Assembly (NCBI RefSeq): GCF_026151205.1
Contig: NC_087072.1
Location: 20,054,103-20,118,102, forward strand
Length of the DNA: 64,000 bases
Origin: Bolinopsis microptera
Taxonomy: Eukaryota; Ctenophora; Tentaculata; Lobata; Bolinopsidae
Direction: 5' to 3'
Part shown: piece after piece, positions 18,762 through 30,168 of the stretch
Layout of the letters: each line of letters begins with the position of its first letter
Position numbering within the stretch: position 1 is the stretch's first letter
Position numbers and translations under genes: made by a program
Notes under the pieces: generated by a model
The model's input: the letters and a program-made list of their open reading frames with translations, nothing else
What the model was told of the DNA's origin: nothing
The model's database searches: none

Positions 18762-19470
18762 GGGTGCTGCCCTAAGAGGAGTAAAACATTGAGCGTTGGA
18801 TAATATTATAAAAATCGTTCAACAAATCAATCACATTGTACGATAGGTCTAGGTTGCACGAAAAATAAACGGTCATCCTAAATCTGAACAATAGATTACA
18901 ATCACAAGTTGAATAGGAGCAGACACGCTTCCTTCTCACTAAATTCTTAGAAATTTTCCAGCTTTCCAGTATAAATGTAGCATTAATCTTTTTCCAGTAT
19001 GATGAGTTAAAAGAATTTTTCTCAGAAATTAGGCAGGTTGAAAGGAATATTATAATTACTGAACATATTAGTACTGATATTATTTAAACTTGAATGATGT
19101 CTCAATAGATAAAGCAATGAAACTCCACTGTCCATAGTCAAGTTTACAATTTAGTAAACGTATATATTCATAATAAAACACAAAATTGGAACATCTAATA
19201 ACTGTTAAAATTGATTAAAATTTATCAAAAAGTAAATACTGTAAGTAAAAATGTACTTGAATTTAAATCATAGACCTGTCAATAGGACGTTTGACAGAAT
19301 ATATTATACGGAAATTTCAAAATGTTAAAAATGTTGTTAAGAGCCAAGAGGATATCCAATGATCATTGGAACTCAAAGCAATCCAAAAATTATTGTTTTA
19401 AAACAATATATTAATACAAAAGGGTCGGTAAAATACAATTTTAAACAATGCAATATAATAACTAACACCA
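18762..19470. other. Between UBE2D start and THAP gene, no gene seen
   Basis: AT-rich sequence without recognised coding or RNA features. It should hold the UBE2D promoter and the 3' end of the THAP transcript. No canonical AATAAA was located immediately after the THAP stop. Confidence 0.5.
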
Positions 19471-21687
19471 TTATTCTTTGGTAGCAAATTTCATTCTTCG
19501 GTAATAAAGTTCGTTCGTTCCTAATAAGGCCTCATTTTCTGAAATAAGATCGTCAATATAGCCCATGCTCATTTTCTGATGTAAGTCATTCACACTTAAA
19601 TTCTGCTTTTTATGAACATTACTGCTCGAATTCATTTGTTTCTCCATCCCATACGTAGAAGTATAATTTGCAGATTTGTGGGTAGCGGTGTTGGAAGGTG
19701 GAACTACAATTCGAGGAGGAGACAAACTTCCGACAATCGCCTCATTTTCAGAAATAATCTCATCTATATTTCTCACATTTGAGCTCACTCTACATACTTC
19801 AAGGTTCCTATTTGACACTTCAGAAAGTTCATTGCTTTTGTTGTCTTGACTTGATACCAATAGTTCTTTTTTTGAATGGTCAGACTGACTTGGATTTTCA
19901 TTAGAAAACTTGTCAGAAGAATTTGGCCTAGGAAAGGCCATTGTTTGACCTACTATAGCTTCATTCTCTGATATAATTTCATCAATGTTTCTCAAACCAA
20001 ACTGTCTAACTTTGTGAGGATGAATTGACTCAAGTTGTTCATTTTGTACACGAATGGAAGCATCAACATTTTCAGGAGGAAGCATTAAATGAGGCATTGA
20101 ACTACCTACAAGGGCCTCATTTTTAGCAATTATGTCATCAATATTCTTTAAGCTGATATTTCCGCTTCCCATTGAATGACCCAAATCCACTAGTTCTTCT
20201 TGCTTTAAAATTGCTGTTTCTAAGGTTGTTTTATTTAAATTTAAAGAAGATTCACATTCTGAAAGTGGAGATGATGAAGCTCCAGTTGGATCATGCTGAA
20301 AATCAAAATATAACTCTTCATTATTATCAGGGAGTTTTCCAATGATAGCTTCATTTTCCGATATCAATTTGTTGATATTTTCAATAAAGTTAAGATTTTT
20401 AGCATCATTGCTGGGATCGTTTGATTGAGGAGCATAATGAATCACTGTATCATGGTCAGTTAATTGAGTGCCAGATACCGGGCGTAAAGAAACCATAGCT
20501 GAACTTGTAGAATGTTTATCTCCTATCACAGCTTTATTGCTTGATATCAATTCTTCTATTTTCTTTAAGTTCAAATTGCGCTGATCACTTGAAAGCGAGT
20601 AGTCCAATGTCTCTTCTTTTACCCTGATGGATGTATTTAAGGAACTTACTGTGTGAGAGTCAGATGCTGATAATAAAGATGTTCCCCCCTTGCTTGTAAA
20701 AGTTGTTGATGACAAATTTCCTATCATGGACTCAAACTGTGACATAATTTGAGAAATACTTTTCACACTCAAGTTCGGTCTCTTTTCAATATCTAATGAT
20801 TCCACTAGCTCATCTTTAACATTAGGAGATCGAGATTCACTATTTGCTTCGTCAGAGAGTGGGGTTGCTATTGAGGCTTTGTCATCTTTAGGGCATTGAT
20901 ATGATTTCGATATTTCTTTTGTATTGGCAGTTTCAATGATGGTTTCACCAGTGCTACCAGAGTCAAGTCCAGATACTTGAAGTGAGTATCTTGCAGATTT
21001 AGTCATAGATTGCAAGTCTCCAATTATAGCGTCATTTTCTGATATAATATCATCAATGTTTGTGAAGCTAAATTTTCGTGAATTCGTTCCAGTTGATGGT
21101 ATTGGTCCTGTTTTAGACTCGTTCTCTGATATCAGTTCATTTATTTTTTTAAGTTTGATATTTTGTTGAACTGCACTCATGGATGGCAATCCACCTATTA
21201 TGGTTTCATTTTCCCATATAAGTTCATCAACGTTTTTCAAGCTCAGCTTCTCACATCTTACCCTTTTTCTTGACAGAGAAATTGTATTCTCAATGCCATC
21301 TATCAAATCTTGGCTACGCTTTAATGCTCTTTCTGCTTTTGGAGGCTCCAAGCGCAAACATCCAGTCTTTCTATCAGTGTTTGGTACAGCATCTTCCTTC
21401 AATTTTATATGATGTCCAGCAAGTGCATTACTGCTCAATAGTTCTGCCTGAAGCAAGTTTCTGTACACAAAATCATCATCTTCAAAATGGTCACTGCAAA
21501 CATACATCGAAGTAACCTGCACATCTGCATCACTAGGTTGCAGGTTGACCCTACTGATCCACTTCTTTAACAGAGATTGGTTTTTAGGAAATTTATACCA
21601 CCGAAGGAAACATCTAAAGTCACTTTCATCTGAAGATCTTCCCGCTTTTATCTTAGAGCATCCATCCACACAACAAATGTGACTCAT
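19471..21687 (-). CDS. THAP-domain protein with ten-copy IDEIISENEAIVG motif array (unnamed)
   Basis: A single uninterrupted frame of 738 residues, starting at the ATG at 21687. Residues 1-103 form a THAP zinc finger: cysteines at 5/6 and 10, PK and W residues in the middle, CSDHF at 64-68 and the closing DAVPN at 99-103. This predicts sequence-specific DNA binding in the nucleus. The rest is low in predicted order and Ser/Asn/Glu-rich. It holds ten copies of a motif with consensus [KR]NIDEIISENEAIVG, at residues 151, 180, 209, 309, 375, 436, 514, 566, 639 and 709 (each about 15 long). Copies 8 and 9 are identical, while copy 4 (KSISQIMSQFESMIG) is the most diverged. Several copies are preceded by L/F-x-L/F-K. 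No transposase domain follows, so it is not an intact P element. A basic stretch lies near residues 138-146. I do not recognise an ortholog. Confidence 0.85.
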   Translation of the reverse strand: MSHICCVDGCSKIKAGRSSDESDFRCFLRWYKFPKNQSLLKKWISRVNLQPSDADVQVTSMYVCSDHFEDDDFVYRNLLQAELLSSNALAGHHIKLKEDAVPNTDRKTGCLRLEPPKAERALKRSQDLIDGIENTISLSRKRVRCEKLSLKNVDELIWENETIIGGLPSMSAVQQNIKLKKINELISENESKTGPIPSTGTNSRKFSFTNIDDIISENDAIIGDLQSMTKSARYSLQVSGLDSGSTGETIIETANTKEISKSYQCPKDDKASIATPLSDEANSESRSPNVKDELVESLDIEKRPNLSVKSISQIMSQFESMIGNLSSTTFTSKGGTSLLSASDSHTVSSLNTSIRVKEETLDYSLSSDQRNLNLKKIEELISSNKAVIGDKHSTSSAMVSLRPVSGTQLTDHDTVIHYAPQSNDPSNDAKNLNFIENINKLISENEAIIGKLPDNNEELYFDFQHDPTGASSSPLSECESSLNLNKTTLETAILKQEELVDLGHSMGSGNISLKNIDDIIAKNEALVGSSMPHLMLPPENVDASIRVQNEQLESIHPHKVRQFGLRNIDEIISENEAIVGQTMAFPRPNSSDKFSNENPSQSDHSKKELLVSSQDNKSNELSEVSNRNLEVCRVSSNVRNIDEIISENEAIVGSLSPPRIVVPPSNTATHKSANYTSTYGMEKQMNSSSNVHKKQNLSVNDLHQKMSMGYIDDLISENEALLGTNELYYRRMKFATKE

Positions 21688-22194
21688 TTCGTCCTAATAA
21701 AGCATAATGTAGTAAATTCATGTCATCAAAACCTCATATAAATCTGACTGTAATATATATGATTTAGCTGATAAATCTTCAAAAAATATTCAGTTAACCC
21801 CAAATTACATCCCTTTGAAATAGCGGATGTTGCAGCAAAAAATACTGACTTCATTAAGTAGCAAGAATATTACAGCCAGAAAAATCAATTTGATAGATTT
21901 AACATATATGTGAAAGATCTGCTGGAGATGGAAAAGTAAGAAAAACCTGCATAAAAATCTGACCTTGCATTACTGAGACATTGCGCGCCAAAGTGTGCAG
22001 TTTACCTGCAATTACATTTAAAACTTTAAGTTCAACTCAAAAAAGGTAAACCTCAACTCTTGGAAAAGACTGGCCACACCCAGGACTTGATACTTGGCAC
22101 AGGTGTTCCTTGGGCTGTACAGAATTATGATATTTTTCTACTTGTTCAGGCCCTTAAAACATAGACTTAAAACATAATATGTGTTTATCTTCAA
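21688..22194. other. Upstream of THAP gene, no gene seen
   Basis: AT-rich sequence with no recognised exon or element. It is the likely THAP promoter region, but no motif could be assigned. Confidence 0.4.
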
Positions 22195-22540
22195 AAGGAT
22201 GTGAGTGACATGAGACAGTACATGAACCGAGTGCTACAAATCGAGAAAGGGTCATTTGTCCCCCTTGTATTTACCACTACAGGAGGAATGGCACCTGAGG
22301 CCAAGCGTTTCATAAGGAGACTTGCTGTGTTGATAGCCACCAAGACCAAGGAGGACTACAGCCAGGTGATGTGTAACATCAGGACATGCCGGGCCTGAGC
22401 ATGGATATAATGAGGAGTGTGCTAGTAGCAGTTAGAGGTGTACGTGGAAAGGCAAAGAAGGCATGGACCGCCCCTATATCCAATGTCTCCTTCAACCTGA
22501 TACCTGAGGAGAAGAGCTACGAGGGCCATAGATGATATCT
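22195..22540 (+). pseudogene. Retroelement C-terminal fragment (end of restriction-like endonuclease region)
   Basis: The frame from 22201 reads NRVLQIEKGSFVPLVFTTTG, then GMAPEAKRF. After a frameshift near 22385 it continues as SVLVAVRGVRGKAKKAW and ends FNLIPEEKSYEGHR at a stop near 22540. The same tail ends the minus-strand fragment at 28720-28947. This is the extreme C-terminus of a retroelement protein family common in cnidarian genomes. Both the frameshift and the lack of RT mark it as dead. Confidence 0.7.
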
Positions 22541-23374
22541 ATTGCTCAGGATTTACGATTGTGCTCTGCCAATTGCATCACTTGATTTAATTTATTGTAT
22601 ATATGAACCTGCACATGCAAGAATGGGCTAAGTAGTTTTTGGTAGTTTTGAGATAAACGAAAAAAACTATCCCATTTCTTCAGGAATTTTTTGGTCTACG
22701 TTACCTATCCCACAGAATGTTCTATAAATGGGTGGGCCAAGTTACGTAGACCAAATCAGTTTATTGGAAATAAGTTGGGAAGTAACTTGGCCCATATCAC
22801 CCTGCTTTTAAAAAAGAGTGAAGACCAAAAAAGTGTAATTACTTCGTGGGCTATGTTAGCTAGCCCATTCTTGACCTGTATATCTTAGGTGGAAGTCGAG
22901 ATCCATGTTATATAGCCCGTTATTGCATTCTACAAAAAAACTGATTTTACAAAAACATGCTTTTACTTCAAATTTCACATGTAGATGCGTCATGGATCCT
23001 AATTTGACTTCTAGCCACAGAAAGAAAAAATGAGCCAAGTTACTTGGCCCCCCAGGTTCATATATATTAAATTATTAACCATTCATTAAAAACGTGTAAA
23101 AACTGTAAAATATAACATGACTAAATAAATAAGGCAGATGCACCTAACAAGCAGATATCCAAGAAGGGTTAGCAGGTTTTCTTACAGAGGACTAGATAAA
23201 AATGAAATTCCCTGATACATTAAAAAATCTATGAAAACTCTATAAAAATTCTTTTAAAAATCCATAAAAATTCTATAGACTCCAAATATACAAACAATCT
23301 GAAGTTTCCAATATACAATAAAAATGATTGAAAAAGTTTACTGCAGAACAGTAACTGATGATAAAGATTAACGA

Positions 23375-23960
23375 GTGAAGTGGATGAGTCATGAGACTAC
23401 CAGGGAGTCACTGCAGCTGGTACAAGAGCATGGGTCAGGAGCTTGGCTAACATGTCTCCCCATTCAACAGCTAGGGTATGTTTACAGCAAGCAAGACTTC
23501 CGAGATGCTGTTCATCTCCGGTATCATGGTTGGGACATCCCTAGCACTCCAAGATTCTGTGATTGTGGAGCCAAAAATGTTCAAAATCATATTCTCAACT
23601 GTAAGAGATGGGGTATGTGAACTACCGTCACAATAACGTGAGAGACAAGGTTGCTGAATACTTTATGCTGGTGACCAAGGATGTGACGATTGAGCCCCTG
23701 TTAACACCTGTAGAATCAACTTCCAACAAATGGGAAACAATGCCGATAAGGCCAGGCTCGACATATCAGCAAGAGGAGTGTGGAGCACATTTGAGAGGAC
23801 TTTCTTCGACATGCGCATTTTCAATCCCAAATCACCTACACATCAAGGAAACACCATATCACAGCTTTACACTCTGGATGGGGATATGTATTTACCACTT
23901 CAGGAGGAATGGCACCTTAGGCAAAGGTGAGTACTTAAACCAGAAGCAGTTGGAAAATTG
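23375..23960 (+). pseudogene. Retroelement C-terminal fragment (zinc ligands plus restriction-like endonuclease), internally deleted
   Basis: The reading frame shows GAWLTCLPIQQLGYVYSKQ, then FRDAVHLRY, a CDCG...HILNCK zinc-ligand set and, after a shift near 23608, NYRHNNVRDKV. A further frame (23730-23930) gives KARLDISARGVW and FFDMRIFNP, the acidic core of a PD-(D/E)XK-like nuclease. Directly after, a stretch matching the 22260 fragment follows out of frame, so about 100 bp is deleted. The pieces here and at 22195-22540 are in the same orientation but in reversed order. This indicates rearrangement or two separate copies. Confidence 0.65.
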
Positions 23961-25066
23961 ATTGAAATAAATTTTCGTGCACATACAGAATGAATGGTTA
24001 ATAATTTAATATATATGTAGACCAAGCTCTGTGCACGGGATGCTTCCTGGAAGAATCCAGTTCTTTTAGCGGGGCACCCTACCTAAAGCCAAATTGAGAT
24101 ATAATAATCATATTCCTAGGGAAATAATCAGAAATCGAATACCAATCAAATAATATGATATATAGGAGTAGTAACCATATTTACTATGCAAAATGCCCCA
24201 ACCACAGAGTGTAAATTTATATAAAATTCAAATTCCATATCATCATTAAACCTCAATAGTCAATATAATAGCCCAAGCAAAATTAAATAACTTCTTATAT
24301 ACCTTACTGTCATACTACAAATTAATTAAACATTTGAAATCTGTTAACCAGAGAATAAATTTCTAAACCTAATGCAAGTGAAATAATTTAGATGCAATAA
24401 TGAATGCCTAATGTGATTATCATCTGTCAATGTCCTTGTAAAACAGTCTGTACAAGAGATATGAGTAACTAATACAGAAGAAAAAAACATAGCAACCAAC
24501 ATTGCTATTATAACCAACATTGCTTATCCTCTGCCTTGTTAACAAAGAGCAAATTTTCTTAATGCCTTCTCCCTGTCCTAAAACCAAAACTTCATCCTAT
24601 TAAAGTAAAGGCCTGTTGTTACCACAAGCTATTATACAGTCCCTCTCAAAAACATGCCTCAACCTCCATCAAAAACAATTTTAGTTTTCAGTCCTTCTAG
24701 TTTCCAAAAATGTACCGAGCTAGTGTTCTGGTGTGCACAAAAGCCCCTAAGCCCGTGCATTCCTTGCCCCGCTAGCTGCCAGTCCTTGGCAAACTTCCTA
24801 TAGCAAAGATCAACTAGTCATTTACAAATTGAGCACTATACAATTTTAATTGTTTTAAATATTTGACTTTGTAAAATGAGCTAAAACATTGATTTTATTA
24901 GTTTCATTGAGGAAGTTGTCGTCTGTTGAAAAATAAATAAAATATCTAGAATATAGATTAGAATATAAAATAACATTCAGTCAATGTGTCGTCAATAAAC
25001 TGTACAATTATCAAATGTTAAAACTGGGTGATACAGTCACCAAAAATAAATACTAAGTATAATAAG
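23961..25066. other. AT-rich repeat-poor stretch, no gene seen
   Basis: No open frame of note and no recognised element. Around 24,540-24,790 there is a more GC-balanced stretch without detectable structure. Confidence 0.4.
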
Positions 25067-25072
25067 TTAATA

Positions 25073-25665
25073 TGCTAGTAAAGCTCTTGCAGGCAACTGG
25101 CTCCTTTTGCCAACTGCTTTTGGTTTAAGCGCTGACTCACATTTGGAACTGGCACTGGTATAATTGTAATATCCTACGAAGTCAGCATGCTATATTATTT
25201 TGCAAAACTCGTTTAATATCTTGACAATATTTAAAGTTTATGGATTTAGGTTTAGGCGCGGCGCACCGCTTATATGTTATAGCTCATTCAGCTTCTGTTT
25301 TCAGCGATGTGTTGCTACACACTGTATAGCATGTGGATTGAGCGCGGTGCCGCGCCTAAGCAGCAAAAGAGTTATTTATTTTAAAATTTATTTTTGTATC
25401 TCAAAAATGATGTAAAGTTTTTAATATGACGTAGAATTAAAGCTATTTCCGTACAGCCTAAGTGCTAAGCATGCTCGTTAGAAAAACTATGAACAATGAA
25501 CATAACATGCTAGCTTTCTTTATTTTTGTAAGTCGCGTCGGCTGACATCTTGGGTTGTACTGGATGTAACAAGTTTATTATCGGATGTCTACTTATATTT
25601 ATTATGATATCATTATTCATTGTAATGGCAATAAAATTTAAATTTTGTTTTAAATTTTGTTTTAC
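25073..25665 (+). mobile_element. 5'-truncated LINE-A copy (3' UTR only) with TSD
   Basis: Nearly identical (about 97% by eye) to 36316-36910, the 3' UTR of the large LINE at 28948-36923. It starts abruptly at TGCTAGTAAAG and ends in AAATTTTGTTTTAC. Flanking direct repeats TTAATA (25067-25072 and 25666-25671) look like a target-site duplication. This is the classic product of incomplete reverse transcription, and it fixes the 3' terminus of the LINE family. Confidence 0.85.
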
Positions 25666-25671
25666 TTAATA

Positions 25672-25800
25672 AATTAAATGTGGTCTATAAAACTACCACT
25701 AGGTATAATAGGTCAATAAATTAAAAGTGGTTTATAAAACTACCACTGTGCGAACCCATTATAAAACTACCACTGTGCGAACCCATTCTCCAGTTAAAAC
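25672..25800. repeat. Short tandem repeat of AAACTACCACT units
   Basis: Three or four imperfect units of TATAAAACTACCACT separated by 20-45 bp, each preceded by AATAAATTAAA or GTGCGAACCC. The GTGGT...ACCAC parts can pair. It lies immediately after the truncated LINE copy. Confidence 0.7.
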
Positions 25801-25910
25801 ATGTCAGTCATGTGAAAAATCAATCAGAATGGTAAGGTGGTAAAAAAGGGAATATCCTTCCGATACATCAATTATATATATGCCTCAGATTTAAAAGAAT
25901 TAGAAGATAC

Positions 25911-26500
25911 TTAGTTATCGTAGACTATGATTGCAGTGTAAAATTTGTCATATGAATTGTCGACGGTATAATTAGGGTCTGTTGTTATAGATGAGAGTAG
26001 CTGTTTCTTATACGAATCACTAAAGCTTTTAACATCGGGCAGATTTCGTAGATCTGTTGGAACATTATTCCAACATTTTGCCCCCAAGTATTGAAAGTTT
26101 TTATGTGATGTTGATCTATTAACATATAGGTTGCAGCTTTCGCCGCTCCCACTACCTCCTGATATGTAACTAAATTTGTTCATAAAGTTTGTAGGACAAT
26201 TGTCATGGATGATTCTAAACATATAATTTGACAGATGGAGTCGTCGTCTAAGATGGAGTGGTAACCATTTCATGTCTCTATAAACATTAAGGCTGCTCTC
26301 TGTTTGTGGAACGTTGAGAGCTATTTTGGCTACCTTTTTGTACAGAGTGTCAAGTTCAGCAAGTTTTGTCTTGCCAGCTCTACAATAGATCGTGTCTAAA
26401 TAATCGAATTGTGGCAAAAGGAGCCAGTTGCTTGTAAGAGCTTTACTAGCACCCGATTTACCACCTTAAGGGCACACACCCAGGCCTAAAACCAACCGAA
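25911..26500 (-). pseudogene. LINE ORF2 C-terminal fragment
   Basis: A 168-residue minus-strand frame (26417-25911) begins PQFDYLDTIYCRAGKTKLAE and continues with KVAKIALNVPQTES, then WLPLHLRRRLHL, and further on KCWNNVPTDLRNLPDV. This is the post-RT C-terminal region of CR1/L2-type ORF2. The frame extends upstream without a start, through SKALTSNWLLLP. Positions 26411-26490 on the minus strand match 36275-36350 in the 3' UTR of LINE-A. The two families therefore share or exchanged this segment. Confidence 0.7.
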
Positions 26501-27186
26501 CACAATAATACATTATCATCTATTGCACCCATTGCATATGGATTGTTTGACCTTAACACGATCGAGGGCTACGTCCTGGAGTCTGTTCGAGAAAAACATA
26601 TTCCTCTCTGCATTGCGCTTTCAAAAGGAGTCACTATTTGAAGATCTTATCCCGGCCTAAAGAATTACTCAGCGGAAATCGTCCATTTAGCAATTCACCA
26701 TTGCTAGCAAAATTATTTTAAATGTCAATAAGTTCAATTATGTCACATTGTACTTAACATAACACTTTGCCCTTACCTGAATATCAAAGCAATTGTGTAG
26801 GTTTGGTACCATTACACATTAACAAATATGAAACCATCACACCTTAGAAGTTATACTTTAAAGAATCGGAAAATTATTCAAACAATATACACATAATATA
26901 GCAATGACCCTATAAAAATTTTTTTAAAAAATGATACAAATTTTAAAAACTGAGGTAAAAATAAAAACCCTTTGCAATAATATACAACAAATTCACATCA
27001 CAACAAAAAGCAGTTTCCAACAAGCACTCCATAACATTTTAGGGTTTAGGAGTGTTGATCAGGTTAAGGTCCAAAGTTATACTTTAAAGATGTTTACTCC
27101 TTCTGGGGTTACTAATTCAAAAATTCCATTCAGCACAATATATTCATAATTTATAATCCAATATATTTTTGAGTACACTCCAATTT

Positions 27187-27292
27187 GTCATACGTTGTAT
27201 GACCCGCCGCGCACGAGTGCGCGGCTCCCCGGCCCCCTGTATCGTAGAAACTCTACAGTTTTCACCAAAGGTGTCACGACGTGATACAACAC
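27187..27292. repeat. GC-core palindromic module, copy 3
   Basis: Starts GTCATACGTTGTATGACCC, has the GCGCACGAGTGCGCGG hairpin, and ends GTCACGACGTGATACAAC. It is in the same orientation as 10376-10472 and the best preserved of the three copies. Confidence 0.65.
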
Positions 27293-27729
27293 TCCAATAT
27301 AATTTATAAAATAAATGTTTAACTAATTACAAAAATTGTACTAAAGGATGCTCTAAAAAAAATCGTAATTTTGTCATAAAGCTCCCTACTCACTATTGAC
27401 AAATGATACTCATCTAAATTTCTTCGAAGTAGGGCGCACTGCATTATTCTCGAGGTTATTCTACCCAAAGCCCTTGCTCTTGCAGTAGTGCGCCCCCGCT
27501 TTCTTTGTTATGAAACAAGCGCGCCCGCAGTGGCTCGATTGACTATTGTTAATGGTCTGGCCCGGTGCGCGCTACTTCGTAGCACGGGCCAAAATTTCGA
27601 GAAGAAAGCGGCGCGCACTACTTCGAAGAAATTTAGACGAGTAACATCCGTCAATAGCTCGAAAGCACATGGTTGGGTGAAGCCCGAGGCAAGTGCTAAG
27701 AAAAAGTGCGCACAGGCTTAATCCATTAA

Positions 27730-28222
<493 letters not shown>

Positions 28223-28719
28223 TCGTCGCCAATTTTCAGAATTGAATTGGCTACTTTTATTAGTTAATAAAGGGTTTTTATAAAGGGTTTTTATAAAATT
28301 TACTAACATTTTTATTGAATTTTTATATAGGGTCATTGCTATAAAATATTATGTGTCATTGCTATATAATATTATGTGTATACTGTATTTACACGATCTC
28401 ATTGCATGGGAGCTATTCACTAGCGGGGGAAAATGAGCATCATTAGGCGGTACCGAGCATGATGACGATCTGATCACTTTAAGTGAATACAAAAAAAAAA
28501 GAAAAAAAAAGGAAGCAACTCACGGTATCACTCTCATAAGAGACATGTTTCATCATTTACCGGAGTTGCAACCAAATATACACAATAAGGTTTGGTACTT
28601 TATCTGTACCTCCCCTTTCATAGAAATAATAGCAAAAATATACACATATCTTTAAGAAATCAACATCTGATATAAAACATTTGATCAACCAAAATTAAGA
28701 CAATTTTCCTGTTAATAAT

Positions 28720-28947
28720 TTAACGGCTCTCATAAGAGGTCATACTAGGTATAAGTCCAAATGCTGTGTCAGCAACCGTTTTTGTTACTAAAAAAAAAAA
28801 AAAAAAAAAAATGTAGTTGATAACATCTGTGTAGCTCTCCTTTCTCTTCTTTGATATCAATCTAGCAAGACGTTTGTGAAATCTGTCACATTCTGGTGCT
28901 GTAGTCCCTGCTGTAGAAAACACTAGAGGAATGAAAGACGCTCTTTC
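28720..28947 (-). pseudogene. Retroelement C-terminus, distal part split off by LINE-A insertion
   Basis: Reads on the minus strand ASFIPLVFSTAGTTAPECDR, then HKRLARLISKKRKESYTDVI, and ends near FGLIPSMTSYESR at a stop. A poly-A/T run near 28790-28812 interrupts it. Its start joins in frame to the end of the fragment at 36924-37740 when the 8-kb LINE-A is removed. This shows the two were once one sequence. Confidence 0.8.
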
Positions 28948-28967
28948 TAAAAAGCTTTTTTTAAACT

Positions 28968-29003
28968 AATTACAACACTACAAATCTATTACATTTATTG
29001 AGG
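28968..29003. repeat. 36-bp shared element end, copy 2
   Basis: Identical to 8481-8516 and 61826-61861. Here it sits 20 bp inside the 5' junction of LINE-A. It is possibly a short Penelope-type 3' end captured during insertion. Confidence 0.8.
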
Positions 29004-29133
29004 GATAGCATGTATTAAGGCCCCCCAAGGGGAGACGTAAGTTTTCGTTGTTTTGTTGGCTGTGAAAGCTCTTACTGCATTACCGCTGCACACTTGTGTT
29101 TATTTTAGATCATAGATATAGCTGATTTCTACT

Positions 29134-30168
29134 ATGTCTGGTATTGCTAAGAGGCAAGGGAGAAACAAAGCCCTCTCCGCCAGTTCCAGTTCCAGTTCTA
29201 CACCAGCTCAACATAAAACAAAAACTGCTAAGAAGCACACATCATCATCCCTATCAGAGTTAGATGCTTCTTCAATAGCGCCCCAGCTGGACCTTACACC
29301 ACACATTGCAATGCCAGCCATCCAGCACTCCCACAGAGATAAGAGGAAATGTCCCTGCGACCAGTCACTGGAATCGTCGTGGAAACTAGACTGTGCCAAG
29401 TGTGGACAGTATTGGCATGCGAACTGCGTAGGCCTTAATGGACTAAATAGTAAGATGCTCAATGATCTCACACAATGGCCCTGTCCCTTTTGTTTTGTAT
29501 CACCTATTGCTACTATATCCACCCAAGTTGACGTCTGTCACGTCTGCAGAAACACTTTATCACTGCAGCAGTCAAACCTGGAAGCAGAAACAGCACTCAT
29601 TTCATCACAACTAGAACCCTTAGCCAATTGTTGCAAGCTCATTAAGGATATTGACTTTGTTCAATTCAGTAACAGAATTGACACACTTGGCCAATTTGAC
29701 CAACGCCTTAAGCACCTCCTCCTAAAAGACCAGCCCTGGAAATCCTTAGACTCAGATATAAAGCTCCTTTCAGACCAGTTGGCCACTACCCTGGATAAAT
29801 CACCCACACCACCACTCAACACCACAATTGAAAACCTCACAACTGCCTTACAAACTCATGACAAGACTTTCCACTCACTCACCAACCAACTAAATGAACT
29901 CAAACAGCAAGTCACATCCCTATCATCAGACATGACCACCTCACCAACATCAGATCAATCTGACAAGCTCCTTGAACGGGTGTCACAAGAGCTCAGAGAG
30001 GTATGCAAGCAGGAGCTGAAGCAATCAACAGCAAATCTGCAGCATTCCTCAGAGCATCCACTGACCATCCCTGGATTACAAGAGCTCAACAAGAAAACAA
30101 CAATTTCAAGAAAACAACAATTTTATTTAGTATCAATTAAAGCAAACATAAATATATTTTATATATAA
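29134..30168 (+). CDS. LINE-A ORF1, N-terminal part: PHD finger and helical region (truncated by insertion)
   Basis: 344 codons from the ATG at 29134. The Ser/Thr/Lys-rich N-terminus is followed by a PHD-like zinc finger at residues 73-121 (C-x-C near 73-75, C-x2-C at 87-90, H-x2-C at 95-98, C-x2-C at 117-120). A Gln/Leu-rich segment, probably coiled coil, spans about residues 140-310 and could mediate RNP trimerisation. The natural frame ends near codon 322, where foreign AT-rich sequence begins. The annotated stop at 30168 belongs to the insertion. The continuation of the protein is at 30874-32058, in the same frame. In related LINEs ORF1 proteins bind element RNA; the role of the PHD finger is not established. 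Confidence 0.75.
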   Translation: MSGIAKRQGRNKALSASSSSSSTPAQHKTKTAKKHTSSSLSELDASSIAPQLDLTPHIAMPAIQHSHRDKRKCPCDQSLESSWKLDCAKCGQYWHANCVGLNGLNSKMLNDLTQWPCPFCFVSPIATISTQVDVCHVCRNTLSLQQSNLEAETALISSQLEPLANCCKLIKDIDFVQFSNRIDTLGQFDQRLKHLLLKDQPWKSLDSDIKLLSDQLATTLDKSPTPPLNTTIENLTTALQTHDKTFHSLTNQLNELKQQVTSLSSDMTTSPTSDQSDKLLERVSQELREVCKQELKQSTANLQHSSEHPLTIPGLQELNKKTTISRKQQFYLVSIKANINIFYI

